Positions 25,166-34,517 of a stretch of DNA of 64,000 bases are shown here, one piece after another. Each line of letters starts with the position of its first letter. Positions within the stretch are counted from its first letter, which is position 1. The position numbers and the translations under genes were made by a program. This DNA is from Paracoccaceae bacterium (GTDB taxonomy: Bacteria; Pseudomonadota; Alphaproteobacteria; Rhodobacterales; Rhodobacteraceae). The stretch covers positions 124,001 to 188,000 of the forward strand of contig JANSXY010000004.1 of NCBI GenBank assembly GCA_024742695.1. The letters are read 5' to 3'. Under the pieces are notes generated by a model. The model was not told where the DNA came from. It made no database searches and saw nothing but the letters and a program-made list of their open reading frames with translations.

Positions 25166-26466
25166 CGCCCGACGCCGACATAGGCCGCGAAGCCCGCCTT
25201 CGCGGCGTCCGCCGCGTCGTAGACGTTGCGCAGGTCGGCCATCCGGGCGGTGGCCATCGCCGCGGCCAGCCGCTCGAGGTCCAGCGCGCGGAACTCGTTC
25301 CACTCGGTCAGGATCACCAGCACGTCGGCCCCGGCGGCGGCCTCGTAGGCATCTTCCAGCCAGGTGACGCCGGGCAGCAGCGCCTCGCCCTCGCGCCGGC
25401 CCTGCGGATCGACCACCCGCACCTTCGCGCCGCCACCGACCAGCGCCGGCACGATCGTCAGCGCCGGCGCGTCGCGCATGTCGTCGGTATTGGGCTTGAA
25501 GGTCACGCCCAGCACCGCGACCGTCTTGCCGTTGACCGATCCGCCGCACAGGTCCACCACCTTGTCGATCATCCGCCGCTTCACCGCGTCGTTGATCTGG
25601 ATCACCGTCTCGACGATCTGCATCGGCGCGGCATGGTCCTGGCCGATCCGCGCCAGCGCCATCGTGTCCTTCGGAAAGCACGAGCCGCCGTAGCCCGGCC
25701 CGGCATGCAGGAACTTGTTGCCGATCCGGCCATCGAGCCCGATGCCCTTGGCCACCGTCTTGACGTCGGCGCCGACCTTTTCGCACAGCGCCGCGATCTC
25801 GTTGATGAAGGTGATCTTGGTGGCGAGGAAGGCGTTGGCGGCGTACTTGATCATCTCGGCGCTTTCCAGCCCGGTGTAGACGATCGGGAAATCGCGCAGG
25901 AACAGCGGCCGGTAGATTTCCCCCATCACCGCCTTCGCCCGGTCCGAGGTGACGCCGACGACGACGCGGTCGGGGCGCATGAAATCGTCGATCGCCGCGC
26001 CCTCGCGCAGGAACTCTGGGTTCGAGGCGACGTCGAACTCGGCCTCCGGCCGGGCCGCGCGGATCACCTCGGCCACCCTGGCGTTGGTGCCCACCGGCAC
26101 CGTCGATTTCGTCACCACCACCGCGTAGCCGGTCAGCGCATGGGCGATTTCCTCGGCCGCCGCCATCACGTAGCTGAGATCGGCATGGCCGTCGCCGCGC
26201 CGGGTGGGCGTGCCCACCGCGATGAACACCGCCTCCGCCCCGTCGACGGCCTGCGCCAGATCGCCGGTGAAGCTCAACCGCCCGGCGGCGACGTTCTTCG
26301 CCATCAGCACGTCGAGGCCGGGTTCGTAGATCGGCACCTCGCCGCGGGTCAGCATCTCGATCTTGCGCGGATCCTTGTCGACGCAGACGACCTCGTGCCC
26401 GAAATCCGAGAAACACACGCCGGAAACAAGGCCGACGTAGCCCGTGCCGATCATCGCGATCTTCAT
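25162..26466 (-). CDS. ugd: UDP-glucose 6-dehydrogenase
   Basis: Oxidises UDP-glucose to UDP-glucuronate for exopolysaccharide or lipid precursors. The 434-aa product starts with the NAD fold IGTGYVGLVSGVCFSDFG, has the VTKSTVPVGT and NPEFLREG segments, and the catalytic cysteine in GPGYGGSCFPKD. The length is standard. Single gene with 211 bases upstream to the iron dehydrogenase stop; that gap shows no gene or clear hairpin. Ends in a convergent stop overlap with znuB. Confidence 0.95.
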   Translation of the reverse strand: MKIAMIGTGYVGLVSGVCFSDFGHEVVCVDKDPRKIEMLTRGEVPIYEPGLDVLMAKNVAAGRLSFTGDLAQAVDGAEAVFIAVGTPTRRGDGHADLSYVMAAAEEIAHALTGYAVVVTKSTVPVGTNARVAEVIRAARPEAEFDVASNPEFLREGAAIDDFMRPDRVVVGVTSDRAKAVMGEIYRPLFLRDFPIVYTGLESAEMIKYAANAFLATKITFINEIAALCEKVGADVKTVAKGIGLDGRIGNKFLHAGPGYGGSCFPKDTMALARIGQDHAAPMQIVETVIQINDAVKRRMIDKVVDLCGGSVNGKTVAVLGVTFKPNTDDMRDAPALTIVPALVGGGAKVRVVDPQGRREGEALLPGVTWLEDAYEAAAGADVLVILTEWNEFRALDLERLAAAMATARMADLRNVYDAADAAKAGFAAYVGVGR

Positions 26467-26677
26467 CGAAACGCTCCTTCAAACCCTCTGGCGGTCGGCG
26501 GCCGGCAAGGTCCGTTCCGGCCCGCGCCGCGTGACTGCCACGTTCGACGGGGCGATTGCCAGTGTAAAGTGAGCCCTGCAAGGGCGGCGCGCTGCGATAT
26601 GCGGTTCGCCGCCGCCATCGGCGCACCGGGATTCGCGTTGCATCGACCGGCGCGCGGGCCGCGCGCCGGCCGTCGCC
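26467..26677. other. Non-coding gap upstream of ugd
   Basis: This 211-base stretch between the ugd start and the stop of the iron-dependent dehydrogenase gene is GC-rich and holds no convincing frame, repeat or tRNA. It should contain the ugd promoter; a clear -35/-10 pair was not seen. Confidence 0.4.
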
Positions 26678-27826
26678 CTACATGCAGGCGTCGAAGAGCG
26701 CGCGGGTGTTCTCGCGCGTCATCGGGATCGGGTTGCCGCCGCAGGACGGATCTTCCAGCGCCATTTCCGTCAACTCGTCAAGCCGCGCGGCCTCTACCCC
26801 CATCGCGGTGAGGTTGGCGGGGATCGACAGCTCGGCGCGCAGTTCCATGATCCGGTCCATGAACCCGTCGAAGCCGCCCGGGATGCCCAGATAGGCCGCC
26901 GCGCGGGCGATCCTGTCCTCCACCGCCGGGCGGTTGAAGGCCAGAACCATCGGCATCACCACCGCGTTCGTCGTGCCGTGGTGGGTGCCGTAGACCGCGC
27001 CGACCGGGTGGCTGAGCGAATGGATCGCCCCCAGCCCCTTCTGGAACGCCACCGCCCCCATCGCCGCCGCGCTCATCATGTGGGCGCGGGCCTCGATATC
27101 GGTGCCGTCGGCATAGGCGCGGGGCAGGTTCTCGAACACCAGCCGCAGGCCTTCCAGCGCGATGCCCTGGCTCATCGGGTGGTAGTGCGGGCTGCAATAG
27201 GCCTCGAGGCAATGCGCCAGCGCGTCCATGCCGGTTCCGGCGGTGATGAATTTCGGCATCCCAACGGTCAGTTCCGGGTCGCAGATCGTGACGGCGGGCA
27301 GCAGCTTGGGGTGAAAGATGATCTTCTTGCGATGGGTCGCGGAATTCGTCAGCACCCCGGCGCGGCCAACCTCCGATCCGGTGCCCGCCGTGGTCGGCAC
27401 CGCGACGATCGGCGCGATCTTCGCGGCATCCGCCCGCGTCCACCAGTCGCCGACATCCTCGAGATCCCAGACCGGGATGGTCTGGCCGACCATCAGCGCG
27501 ATCATCTTGCCAAGGTCCAGCGCCGATCCGCCGCCGAAACACACCACGCCGTCATGACCGCCGGCGCGATAGGCGGCGATCCCGGCCTCCATGTTCGCCT
27601 CGTTGGGGTTCGGATCGACCTCGGAGAACATCGCGCGGCCCAGCCCCGCGGCGTCGAGCACGTCGAGCGCGGTCGCGGTGATCGGCAGGCTGGCCAGCGC
27701 CCTGTCGGTGACCAGCAGCGGCCGGGCGATGCCGGCGGCCCGGCAATGCTCGGCCAGTTCCGCGATCCGGCCGGGGCCGAACTTGACAGCGGTGGGATAG
27801 GACCAGTTGGCGGTGGGGGCGGTCAT
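26678..27826 (-). CDS. Iron-containing alcohol dehydrogenase
   Basis: Group III (Fe/Zn) NAD(P)-dependent alcohol dehydrogenase, 382 aa. Visible features are GGGSALDLGKMIALM for the dinucleotide, PTTAGTGSEVG, and the metal histidines in GMDALAHCLEAYCSPHYHPMS and LSHPVGAVYGTHHGTTNAVV. It begins at ATG 27826 with a 4-base overlap with the aldehyde dehydrogenase gene; a longer frame to 28426 is not conserved. With the aldehyde dehydrogenase and the GS-like ligase upstream it forms a three-gene run, perhaps handling an amino-alcohol or glutamylated amine. Substrate unknown. Confidence 0.92.
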   Translation of the reverse strand: MTAPTANWSYPTAVKFGPGRIAELAEHCRAAGIARPLLVTDRALASLPITATALDVLDAAGLGRAMFSEVDPNPNEANMEAGIAAYRAGGHDGVVCFGGGSALDLGKMIALMVGQTIPVWDLEDVGDWWTRADAAKIAPIVAVPTTAGTGSEVGRAGVLTNSATHRKKIIFHPKLLPAVTICDPELTVGMPKFITAGTGMDALAHCLEAYCSPHYHPMSQGIALEGLRLVFENLPRAYADGTDIEARAHMMSAAAMGAVAFQKGLGAIHSLSHPVGAVYGTHHGTTNAVVMPMVLAFNRPAVEDRIARAAAYLGIPGGFDGFMDRIMELRAELSIPANLTAMGVEAARLDELTEMALEDPSCGGNPIPMTRENTRALFDACM

Positions 27827-29211
27827 GCTTTCACCTTGCGGAAGTGGTAGGAACGGGGGCGGGTGACCGACAGGTAGCCCAGCTTCGACAGGCCGACGCC
27901 GCGGCCGGTATCCTTGCAGCCGGTCCAGCACACCGCCGGGTCGAGATAGTCGGCGCGGTTGAGGAACACGGTGCCGGTTTCGATCCGGCGCGCCACGTCC
28001 CAGGCGCGATCGGTATCGCCGGTCCAGAGCGAGGCGGTCAGGCCGTAGGGGCTGTCGTTCATCAGCGCCACGGCCTCGTCGTCGCCCTTCACCGGCATGA
28101 TCCCCACGACCGGGCCGAAGCTTTCCTCGGTCATCACCCGCATCGAATGGTCGACGTTCACCAGCACCTGCGGCATCAGGTAGGCGCCGCCATCGTCGGC
28201 GGGGAAGTTCTGTTTCTCGATCAGCGGTTTCGCGCCGGCCGCCACGGCCTCGGCCACCTGCCCGCGCACGGTGTCGGCGAACCGCCTGTGGGCCATCGGG
28301 CCCAGCGTGGTGTCGGCGTCGAACGGGTTGCCGAGGTTCAGCGCGTTGACCCAGCCGACGGCCCTTTCCACGAAATCGTCGAACCGGCTTGCATGCACGT
28401 AGATCCGTTCGATCCCGCAGCAGCACTGGCCGGAGTTGAACATCGCGCCGTCCATCAGCGTGTCCACCGCCCAGTCGAGATCGGCATCGGCCATCACGTA
28501 GCCCGGATCCTTGCCGCCCAGTTCCAGCCCCAGCGCGGTGAAGGTGCCCGCCGCCGCGCGTTCGATCGCCTGCCCGCCGGCGACCGAGCCGGTGAAGTTG
28601 ACGAAGCCGAAGCCGCGTCCGGCGATCAGCGCCTCGGTCACGTCATGGGTCAGAACGAGGTTCTGGAACAGGTCGGCCGGCACGCCCGCCGCATGCAGCG
28701 CCTCGGCGATCCGTTCGCCGACCAGCAGCGTCTGGCTGGCGTGTTTCAGGATCACCGCGTTGCCGGCGACCAGCGCCGGCACGATCGTGTTCATCGCGGT
28801 CATGTAGGGATAGTTCCAGGGCGCGATCACGAAGACCACGCCATGCGGCGCGAATTCCACCCGGCGGCCGAACTGCGCGCTGTCTTCCACCACCATCGGC
28901 GCCAGCGCCTCGGCGGCGATCCCGGTCATGTAGTCGGTGCGCTCGTTCAGCCCGCCGAACTCGCCGCCGAAGCGGGTCGGCCGGCCCATCTGCCAGGCCA
29001 GTTCCTCGACGATCCGCGCCTTGTCGGCGTTGAGCCGCGCGACCGCGTCCCTGACCCGCGCGATCCGGTCCGCGAGCGGCAGCGCCGCCCAGGCGGGCTG
29101 CGCGGCGCGCGCGCGCGCCACGGCGGCCTCGGCCGCGTCGAGCGCCAGGGCCGGGCGTTCGGCATAGACCCGCCCGTCCACGGGCGAGATGCATTGGATC
29201 ATGCGTGTCAT
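27823..29211 (-). CDS. Aldehyde dehydrogenase (NAD(P)-dependent)
   Basis: A 462-aa ALDH superfamily member. It contains VFVIAPWNYPYMTAMNTI, NFTGSVAGGQAIE, the general base region LELGGKDPGYVMADADLD and the catalytic cysteine within FNSGQCCCGIERIYVH. Next to the last is the C-terminal YLDPAVCWTGCKDTGRG. It is between the GS-like gene and the alcohol dehydrogenase; overlap with the latter is 4 bases. It likely oxidises the aldehyde produced by its neighbours. Substrate not determined. Confidence 0.92.
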   Translation of the reverse strand: MTRMIQCISPVDGRVYAERPALALDAAEAAVARARAAQPAWAALPLADRIARVRDAVARLNADKARIVEELAWQMGRPTRFGGEFGGLNERTDYMTGIAAEALAPMVVEDSAQFGRRVEFAPHGVVFVIAPWNYPYMTAMNTIVPALVAGNAVILKHASQTLLVGERIAEALHAAGVPADLFQNLVLTHDVTEALIAGRGFGFVNFTGSVAGGQAIERAAAGTFTALGLELGGKDPGYVMADADLDWAVDTLMDGAMFNSGQCCCGIERIYVHASRFDDFVERAVGWVNALNLGNPFDADTTLGPMAHRRFADTVRGQVAEAVAAGAKPLIEKQNFPADDGGAYLMPQVLVNVDHSMRVMTEESFGPVVGIMPVKGDDEAVALMNDSPYGLTASLWTGDTDRAWDVARRIETGTVFLNRADYLDPAVCWTGCKDTGRGVGLSKLGYLSVTRPRSYHFRKVKA

Positions 29212-29257
29212 GTCACCCTCGTTTCGCGGCCCTCCGGGCCGTCCCGTCTTGCGGCCG

Positions 29258-30622
29258 TCAGGCCCGTTCGAACCCGCGGCGCACCTCCCAGTCGGTCACC
29301 ACGCGGTTCTGTTCCTCGATTTCCCAGCGGGCGGAGCGGTAATAGTGTTCCACCACATCGGCGCCGAAGGCGCGGGTCAGCATCTCGCTGTCCTTCATCA
29401 TCTCCGCCGCCTCGGCCAGCGTGCCCGGGACCGAGCGGGCCTGCCCGGCCTGGTAGATGTCGCCCTTGGTCACCGGCTCCAGTTCCAGCATCTGCTCGAC
29501 GCCTTCGAGCCCGGCCGCCAGAAGCGCGGCCATCGCCAGATAGGGGTTGAGATCGGCGCCGCCGATCCGGCATTCCACCCGCACCGCCTTGGTGCCCTCG
29601 CCGCAGACCCGGAACCCGGCGGTGCGATTGTCAAGGCTCCAGACCGCCTTGGTCGGCGCGAACAGGCCGACGACGAAGCGCTTGTAGCTGTTCACATAGG
29701 GGGCCAGGAAGAACGTGAGTTCGCGCGCGAAGGCCAGCTGCCCGGCGATGTAATGGCGCATCAGCGCCGACATGCCGTGTTCGGCCTTCTCGTCGAGGAA
29801 GGCGTTCTTGCCGCCCTTCCACAGCGACTGGTGGATATGGCTGGACGATCCGGCGCGGTCGGTGTGGTACTTCGCCATGAAGGTCGCGGCGTGGCCATGC
29901 TGGTTGGCGATGTCCTTCACGCCCATCTTCACCAGCGTGTGCATGTCGGCGGTGTCGAGCGCGTCGGAATACTTGACGTTCAGTTCCTCCTGCCCGGCCT
30001 CGGCCTCGCCCTTGGAATTCTCCACGAGGATGCCGGCGTCGTAGAGCCCGTTGCGGATCGCCCGCATCACGCCCTCTTCCTTCGAGGTGCCGAAGATCGA
30101 GTAGTCGATGTTGTAGCGCGCCAGCGTCTGCATGTCGCGGTAGCCGGCGTCGTGCAACGCGTCGAAGCCTTGCTCGAACAGGAAGAACTCCAGCTCGGAG
30201 GCCATCATCGGCGTCAGCCCCATCGCCTCGGCCCGCGCGATCTGGCGCTTCAGGATCGTGCGCGGCGAATGCGGCACCTCTTCATGGGTATGGTGGTCGA
30301 GCACGTCGCACATCACCAGCGCGGTGCCCGGCAGCCACGGGATCCGGCGCAGCGTCGACAGGTCGGGCTTCATCGTGTAGTCGCCGTAGCCCGCCTCCCA
30401 ACTCGTCGCGCGATAGCCCTGCACCGTGTTCATCTCGATGTCGGTCGCGAGCAGGTAGTTGCAGCAATGGGTTTCCTGCCAGGCGCCGTCGACGAAATGC
30501 CGCGCGTGAAAGCGTTTGCCCTGAAGCCGCCCCTGCATGTCGACAAGGCACACCAGCACCGTGTCGATCTCGCCCGAGGCCACGGCCTTCTTGAGCGCGT
30601 CGAAAGTCAAGTTTGCGGGCAT
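29258..30622 (-). CDS. Glutamine-synthetase-family ligase (possible gamma-glutamylamine synthetase)
   Basis: ATP-dependent ligase of 454 aa. GS landmarks are MASELEFFLFEQG (metal glutamates), GSSSHIHQSLW, NSYKRFVVGLFAPT and RVECRIGGADLNPYLA. It is PuuA-like, lacks the adenylylation loop context of GlnA and is not next to glnB. Members join glutamate to an amine such as putrescine, ethanolamine or isopropylamine. The following ALDH and Fe-dehydrogenase suggest an amine route, yet no gamma-glutamyl hydrolase is adjacent here. Substrate unknown; GlnA itself is unlikely. Confidence 0.85.
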   Translation of the reverse strand: MPANLTFDALKKAVASGEIDTVLVCLVDMQGRLQGKRFHARHFVDGAWQETHCCNYLLATDIEMNTVQGYRATSWEAGYGDYTMKPDLSTLRRIPWLPGTALVMCDVLDHHTHEEVPHSPRTILKRQIARAEAMGLTPMMASELEFFLFEQGFDALHDAGYRDMQTLARYNIDYSIFGTSKEEGVMRAIRNGLYDAGILVENSKGEAEAGQEELNVKYSDALDTADMHTLVKMGVKDIANQHGHAATFMAKYHTDRAGSSSHIHQSLWKGGKNAFLDEKAEHGMSALMRHYIAGQLAFARELTFFLAPYVNSYKRFVVGLFAPTKAVWSLDNRTAGFRVCGEGTKAVRVECRIGGADLNPYLAMAALLAAGLEGVEQMLELEPVTKGDIYQAGQARSVPGTLAEAAEMMKDSEMLTRAFGADVVEHYYRSARWEIEEQNRVVTDWEVRRGFERA

Positions 30623-30705
30623 GTCTGCCTCCCTTCCCCGTCGTCCCGGCCAAGCAGGGCTGCGCCGTGGCCCGCCCTCTTCGCCCTTGTCATCTCCCCG
30701 TCGCC

Positions 30706-31959
30706 CTAGCGATAGTGCCGCCGCGCGGCCTGCGCCAGAGCAAACTGGCCGGTTTCGCCCGGCAACGGCAGGCGCAGCCAGCCGGCATCATGCTCCACCC
30801 GGTCGCAACCGGCGAACCGTGCCAGCCGGTCGAGTTCCGCCGCCAACCGGTCGGCCCGGCCCCGGCCCATCGCCACCCCTGGTTCGGGCCAGAAGGCGCG
30901 GACCGCCAGAACCCCCGCGCCGCGCCGGGCCCGGGTGTCGATCCGGCCGATCAGCCGGTCGCCCTCCAGCACCGGGAAGACGTAGTAGCCGTAGCGCCGC
31001 TGCGGTTCCGGCACGAAGACCTCGATCCGGTAGGAAAAGCCGAACAGCCGTTCCGCCCGCGCCCGGTCGCGCAACGCCGGATCGAAGGGCGACAGCACCC
31101 TGATCCTGCGCCCCGGTTGCGGCAGCGCCGCCGCCCCCGCCACCGTGCCGGGGCGCGCCCAGGCGCGGCGCAGGCGGCCGTCCGCGCCCTCGATTTCAAC
31201 CGCTTCGATTTCGCCCCGCCGCGCGGCGGCGTCGCACCAGCCGCGTGCCTCGGCGGGCGTCACGAGGGCGAAGAACGCGGCCAGTTCGCCCGATGTGGCG
31301 AAGCCCAGCCGATCCAGCGCGGCACGGCAGGCCCAGTCCGCCGTTTCGGCCGGCGTCGCGGCGGCCACCGGCGGATAGACCCGTTCGGCGAGATCGAAGA
31401 GCTTCGCGAAACCCTCGCGCCGGGTCACCGCCAGCCGCCCGGTGCGCCACAGGTAGTCGATCGCGGTCTTCGACGGGTGCCAGTCCCACCAGCCGCCGGT
31501 GCCGCGCGCCTCGTCGGCGCCGACCGCGCCGGTGCCGCAGGGGCCGTGGCCGCGGATATGGTCCAGCACCTCGTCCAGCTTGTCCTCGAACCCGCCGCCC
31601 TGCCATTGCCGGAACTTCTGCCTGAGCCGCTCCGCCTCGCGGGTGAAGCGCAGCTTCCAGTAGGGCAGGAACGCCATCGGGATCACCGAGGCGTCATGCG
31701 TCCAGTGTTCGAAGAGCACACGGTCGCGATCGGCCAGCCGGCGCAGCCGGTCGGGCCGGTAGCCCGGCGCGCGCGTCCACAGGATCATGTCATGCGCGCG
31801 GGCCACGGTGTTGATGCTGTCGACCTGCACGAAACCCAGCCGATGCACGAGATCGGCGATCTCGCCGGGCCGCTGGCCGCCGCGCGGCGGGTCGAGCAGC
31901 GCGTGCCGGTCCAGAAACAGCCGCCGTGCCGCGGCATTGGGCAGGACCGGGGTCTTCAT
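30706..31959 (-). CDS. YcaQ-family winged-helix DNA glycosylase
   Basis: A 417-aa protein of the HTH_42/YcaQ family, of which E. coli YcaQ unhooks interstrand DNA crosslinks. It has the family QVDSINTVARAHDMILWTR motif at about residues 45-62, a WWDWHPSKTAIDYLWRTGRL winged-helix segment and C-terminal RRYGYYVFPVLEGDRLIGRID. The QxD catalytic motif is intact. It is upstream of the GS gene on the same strand (83-base gap) and unrelated to it by function. Confidence 0.88.
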   Translation of the reverse strand: MKTPVLPNAAARRLFLDRHALLDPPRGGQRPGEIADLVHRLGFVQVDSINTVARAHDMILWTRAPGYRPDRLRRLADRDRVLFEHWTHDASVIPMAFLPYWKLRFTREAERLRQKFRQWQGGGFEDKLDEVLDHIRGHGPCGTGAVGADEARGTGGWWDWHPSKTAIDYLWRTGRLAVTRREGFAKLFDLAERVYPPVAAATPAETADWACRAALDRLGFATSGELAAFFALVTPAEARGWCDAAARRGEIEAVEIEGADGRLRRAWARPGTVAGAAALPQPGRRIRVLSPFDPALRDRARAERLFGFSYRIEVFVPEPQRRYGYYVFPVLEGDRLIGRIDTRARRGAGVLAVRAFWPEPGVAMGRGRADRLAAELDRLARFAGCDRVEHDAGWLRLPLPGETGQFALAQAARRHYR

Positions 31960-32190
31960 CCCGTCACCCCGTCACCCCGCGCCGACCGGCGGGGGCGGTG
32001 GCTTTGCCGGGTGCGGCCGTCACGGACGATCATGCGGGGGCCTCCGGGCCAGGCGGGACGATGCGGTGCAGACTGCCCGCGCCGGCGCCCGGCGGCAAGC
32101 GCTCCGGCCCGGCTTCGGCGCCTGCCGGCGCCGCGCCCGTTGGGCTCGGCCGCGCCTTCGGCGCGGCGGCCGGGTGGAACGCGGCGGATC
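31960..32190. other. GC-rich gap with short inverted repeats
   Basis: The 231-base gap between the YcaQ-family gene and the ABC ATPase stop has no gene. A stem CCGCGCC-TTC-GGCGCGG near 32150-32167 could terminate the ABC operon that ends at 32191, transcribed on the minus strand. Confidence 0.35.
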
Positions 32191-32835
32191 TCAGGCGGGC
32201 TGCAACCGAACCACCGGGCCGGCCGCCGCCTCGGCATCGGCGGCATCGTGGCTGACCAGCAGCGCCGGAACCGCCGCCTGCCGCAGATGATCGAAGACGA
32301 AGCGCCGCAACTCCGCCCGCCGGTCGGTATCGAGCCGCGAGAACGGCTCGTCCAGCAACAGCGCGCGGGGCCGGGCCAGCAGCGCCCGCATCAGCGCCAC
32401 GCGCGCCCGCTCGCCGCCCGACAGGGTCGCCGGGTCGCGGTGCTCGAACCCCGTGAGGCCCGCCGCCTCCAGCGCCGCGGCCACCGCCGCCCGCCGGGCT
32501 GCGCGGCCCTGCACCTCGGGCGCGAGGCCGAAGCCGAGGTTCTGGCCGACCGACAGGTGCGGAAACAGCAGCGCGTCCTGGAACATCAGGCCGATGCGCC
32601 GGGCCTCGGCCGGCCGGGCCAGCACATCGGCACCGTCCAGCGTGACCCGGCCCGACACAAGGTCACCGGGGCCCAGATGGCCGCCGATCGCGGCCAGAAG
32701 GCTGGACTTGCCCGCACCGGACGGCGCCATCACCGTTGTGACCGTGCCGGGTGGCACGGTCAGGCTGACCGGCGCGAACAGCGGCGCGGCGGCCCCGGCC
32801 CGCGTGACGCTCACCGCCTCCAGCGCCAGCGTCAT
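32191..32835 (-). CDS. ynjD: ABC transporter ATP-binding protein (YnjD type)
   Basis: A 214-aa ATPase with Walker A APSGAGKSS, Q-loop LMFQDALLFPHLSV, signature LSGGERARVALMRAL, Walker B ALLLDEPFSRLD and H-loop VSHDAAD. It overlaps the permease gene by 4 bases and is last in transcription order. Similarity in gene order and subunits to E. coli ynjBCD is the reason for the name. The substrate of that system is not established. Confidence 0.82.
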   Translation of the reverse strand: MTLALEAVSVTRAGAAAPLFAPVSLTVPPGTVTTVMAPSGAGKSSLLAAIGGHLGPGDLVSGRVTLDGADVLARPAEARRIGLMFQDALLFPHLSVGQNLGFGLAPEVQGRAARRAAVAAALEAAGLTGFEHRDPATLSGGERARVALMRALLARPRALLLDEPFSRLDTDRRAELRRFVFDHLRQAAVPALLVSHDAADAEAAAGPVVRLQPA

Positions 32836-34517
32836 GCCGCGCCCCTGCCGATCAGGCCACGACGATTGGCGAAGAGCCGGCCGGGCAGCCACAGCGCCAG
32901 CGCGAAGCCCAGCATCGGCAGCACCGCCTGAAGGACCGCCGTGACCGCCGCCAGCCGCCGGTCGACGCCGGTGGCCAGCGTCACCGCCTCGGTCGTCAGC
33001 GTCGCGACCCGGCCCGCGCCCAAAAGCAGCGTGGGCAGGTATTGCGCGACCGAGACGGCAAGGCCGATCGCCGCCGCCGCCATCAGCGGGCCGGCCAGGA
33101 CCGGCAGCTTCACCGTGAAAAGCCGCCGCCAAGGCCCGGCCCCCAGCGCCGCGGCGGTGGCGGGCAACCGCGGGTCGAGCCCGCGCCACGGCCCGGACAG
33201 CGCGATCAGCACGTAGGGAAAGGCGAACAGAAGCTGCGCCCAGATCACCGCCGCCGCGCCGCCGGGCAGGCCGAGCGCCAGCGCGCTGGCCGTTACGCCG
33301 TAGAGGAACCCGACCTGCGGCAGCAGAAGCGGCAGCACGGCCAGCGCCACGGCCCAGCGCGCGCGCGGCATCGCGCCGCGATCCTCCGCCTCCAGCCAGC
33401 CGATGGCGAGCGCGAGCGCGGCCAGCGTCACCGCCGCGCCGATCCCCAGCGTCGCCAGCGCCGGTTCGCCCCAGCCAGCGGCCGGTTGCGCCCAGGCCGC
33501 GGCGCTCAAGCTTGCGGGCAGCGGATCGGGAAAGCGCCAGCGCCCGGCGACGGACCACAGCGCCAGCACCGCCAGCGCGGCGATCCCGGCCAGCCAGGCC
33601 AGGCCCGCCAGGGCCGCCCCGGCCGCGAGCGTCGCCCGCGGCCCCCGGCGCCGTCCGGCCAGCGGCAGGGCGCGGGCGGCCATGCCCGCCAGCCGCTCCC
33701 CCGCCAGCCAGGCCAGCGCGGCCAGCGCCGTGAGCCCCAGCATCGCCACCGCGCCGGCCGCGGCGGGCAGCATCCCGGCCGGATCGGGCGCGACCATCCA
33801 GCGCATCACCGCCACCGCCATCGGCGGCGGAGTCGCCGGACCCAGCAGGATCGCCATGTCGACGACCGAGACGGCGAAGGCCAGCGTCACGAAGACCGGC
33901 AGCCGGATCAGCCGATAGGCCTGCGGCAGGATCAGGAAGGCCCAGACCGCGGCGGGGCGGTAGCCCAGCGCGCGGCCCTCGGCCATCGCCTGCGCTACCG
34001 GCAGTTGCCGCAGCGCCGCGATCAGGACGAACAGAAGGAACGGCAGTTCCTTGACGACCAGCCCGGCGGCCAGCGCCAGCCCGGCGGGGTCGTTCACCGT
34101 GGCCAGGTCGGGCGGGCGCTGCCAGCCGGTCGCCCAGGGCGAGGCCAGCCGCGCCAGCCAGCCCGAGGGTGCGAGAAGGAACGCCAGCCCCACCGCCATC
34201 GCCGCGTGCGGCGCGGCCAGAAGCGGCGCCAGCGCCCGCGCCGCCGCGCCCGACGACAGGCGCGGCCACAGCGCCGCCGCCGCGGCCATCGCGGCCAGAA
34301 GCGCCAGCGCCGTGGCGCCCAGCCCGGTCGCAAGCGACAGCCACAGGCTGCGGCCAAGGCCGGGCAGCGCGGCCAGGTCGCGCCACGGATCGAGGCTGGG
34401 GCCGGTGAACCCCAGCGCCGGCAGATGGCCGAAGGCCGCCGCCAGGGTGCCGGCCAGCCCCGCCAGAACCGGCAGCACGATCGCCAGCGCGACCAGCGGC
34501 GGCACCAGCCGGATCAT
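32832..34517 (-). CDS. ynjC: ABC transporter permease, two fused permease halves (YnjC type)
   Basis: A 561-aa membrane protein with two repeats of the binding-protein-dependent permease domain, roughly residues 55-270 and 345-555, each with about six helices. The EAA loops appear as EGRALGYRPAAVWAFLILPQ and AALGAGPWRRLFTVKLPVLAG. Fused permeases of this length occur in the iron/thiamine/YnjC class. I start at ATG 34517, at the ATGA overlap with ynjB; the frame extending to 35018 would enter ynjB. Inner-membrane channel for an unknown solute. Confidence 0.87.
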   Translation of the reverse strand: MIRLVPPLVALAIVLPVLAGLAGTLAAAFGHLPALGFTGPSLDPWRDLAALPGLGRSLWLSLATGLGATALALLAAMAAAAALWPRLSSGAAARALAPLLAAPHAAMAVGLAFLLAPSGWLARLASPWATGWQRPPDLATVNDPAGLALAAGLVVKELPFLLFVLIAALRQLPVAQAMAEGRALGYRPAAVWAFLILPQAYRLIRLPVFVTLAFAVSVVDMAILLGPATPPPMAVAVMRWMVAPDPAGMLPAAAGAVAMLGLTALAALAWLAGERLAGMAARALPLAGRRRGPRATLAAGAALAGLAWLAGIAALAVLALWSVAGRWRFPDPLPASLSAAAWAQPAAGWGEPALATLGIGAAVTLAALALAIGWLEAEDRGAMPRARWAVALAVLPLLLPQVGFLYGVTASALALGLPGGAAAVIWAQLLFAFPYVLIALSGPWRGLDPRLPATAAALGAGPWRRLFTVKLPVLAGPLMAAAAIGLAVSVAQYLPTLLLGAGRVATLTTEAVTLATGVDRRLAAVTAVLQAVLPMLGFALALWLPGRLFANRRGLIGRGAA

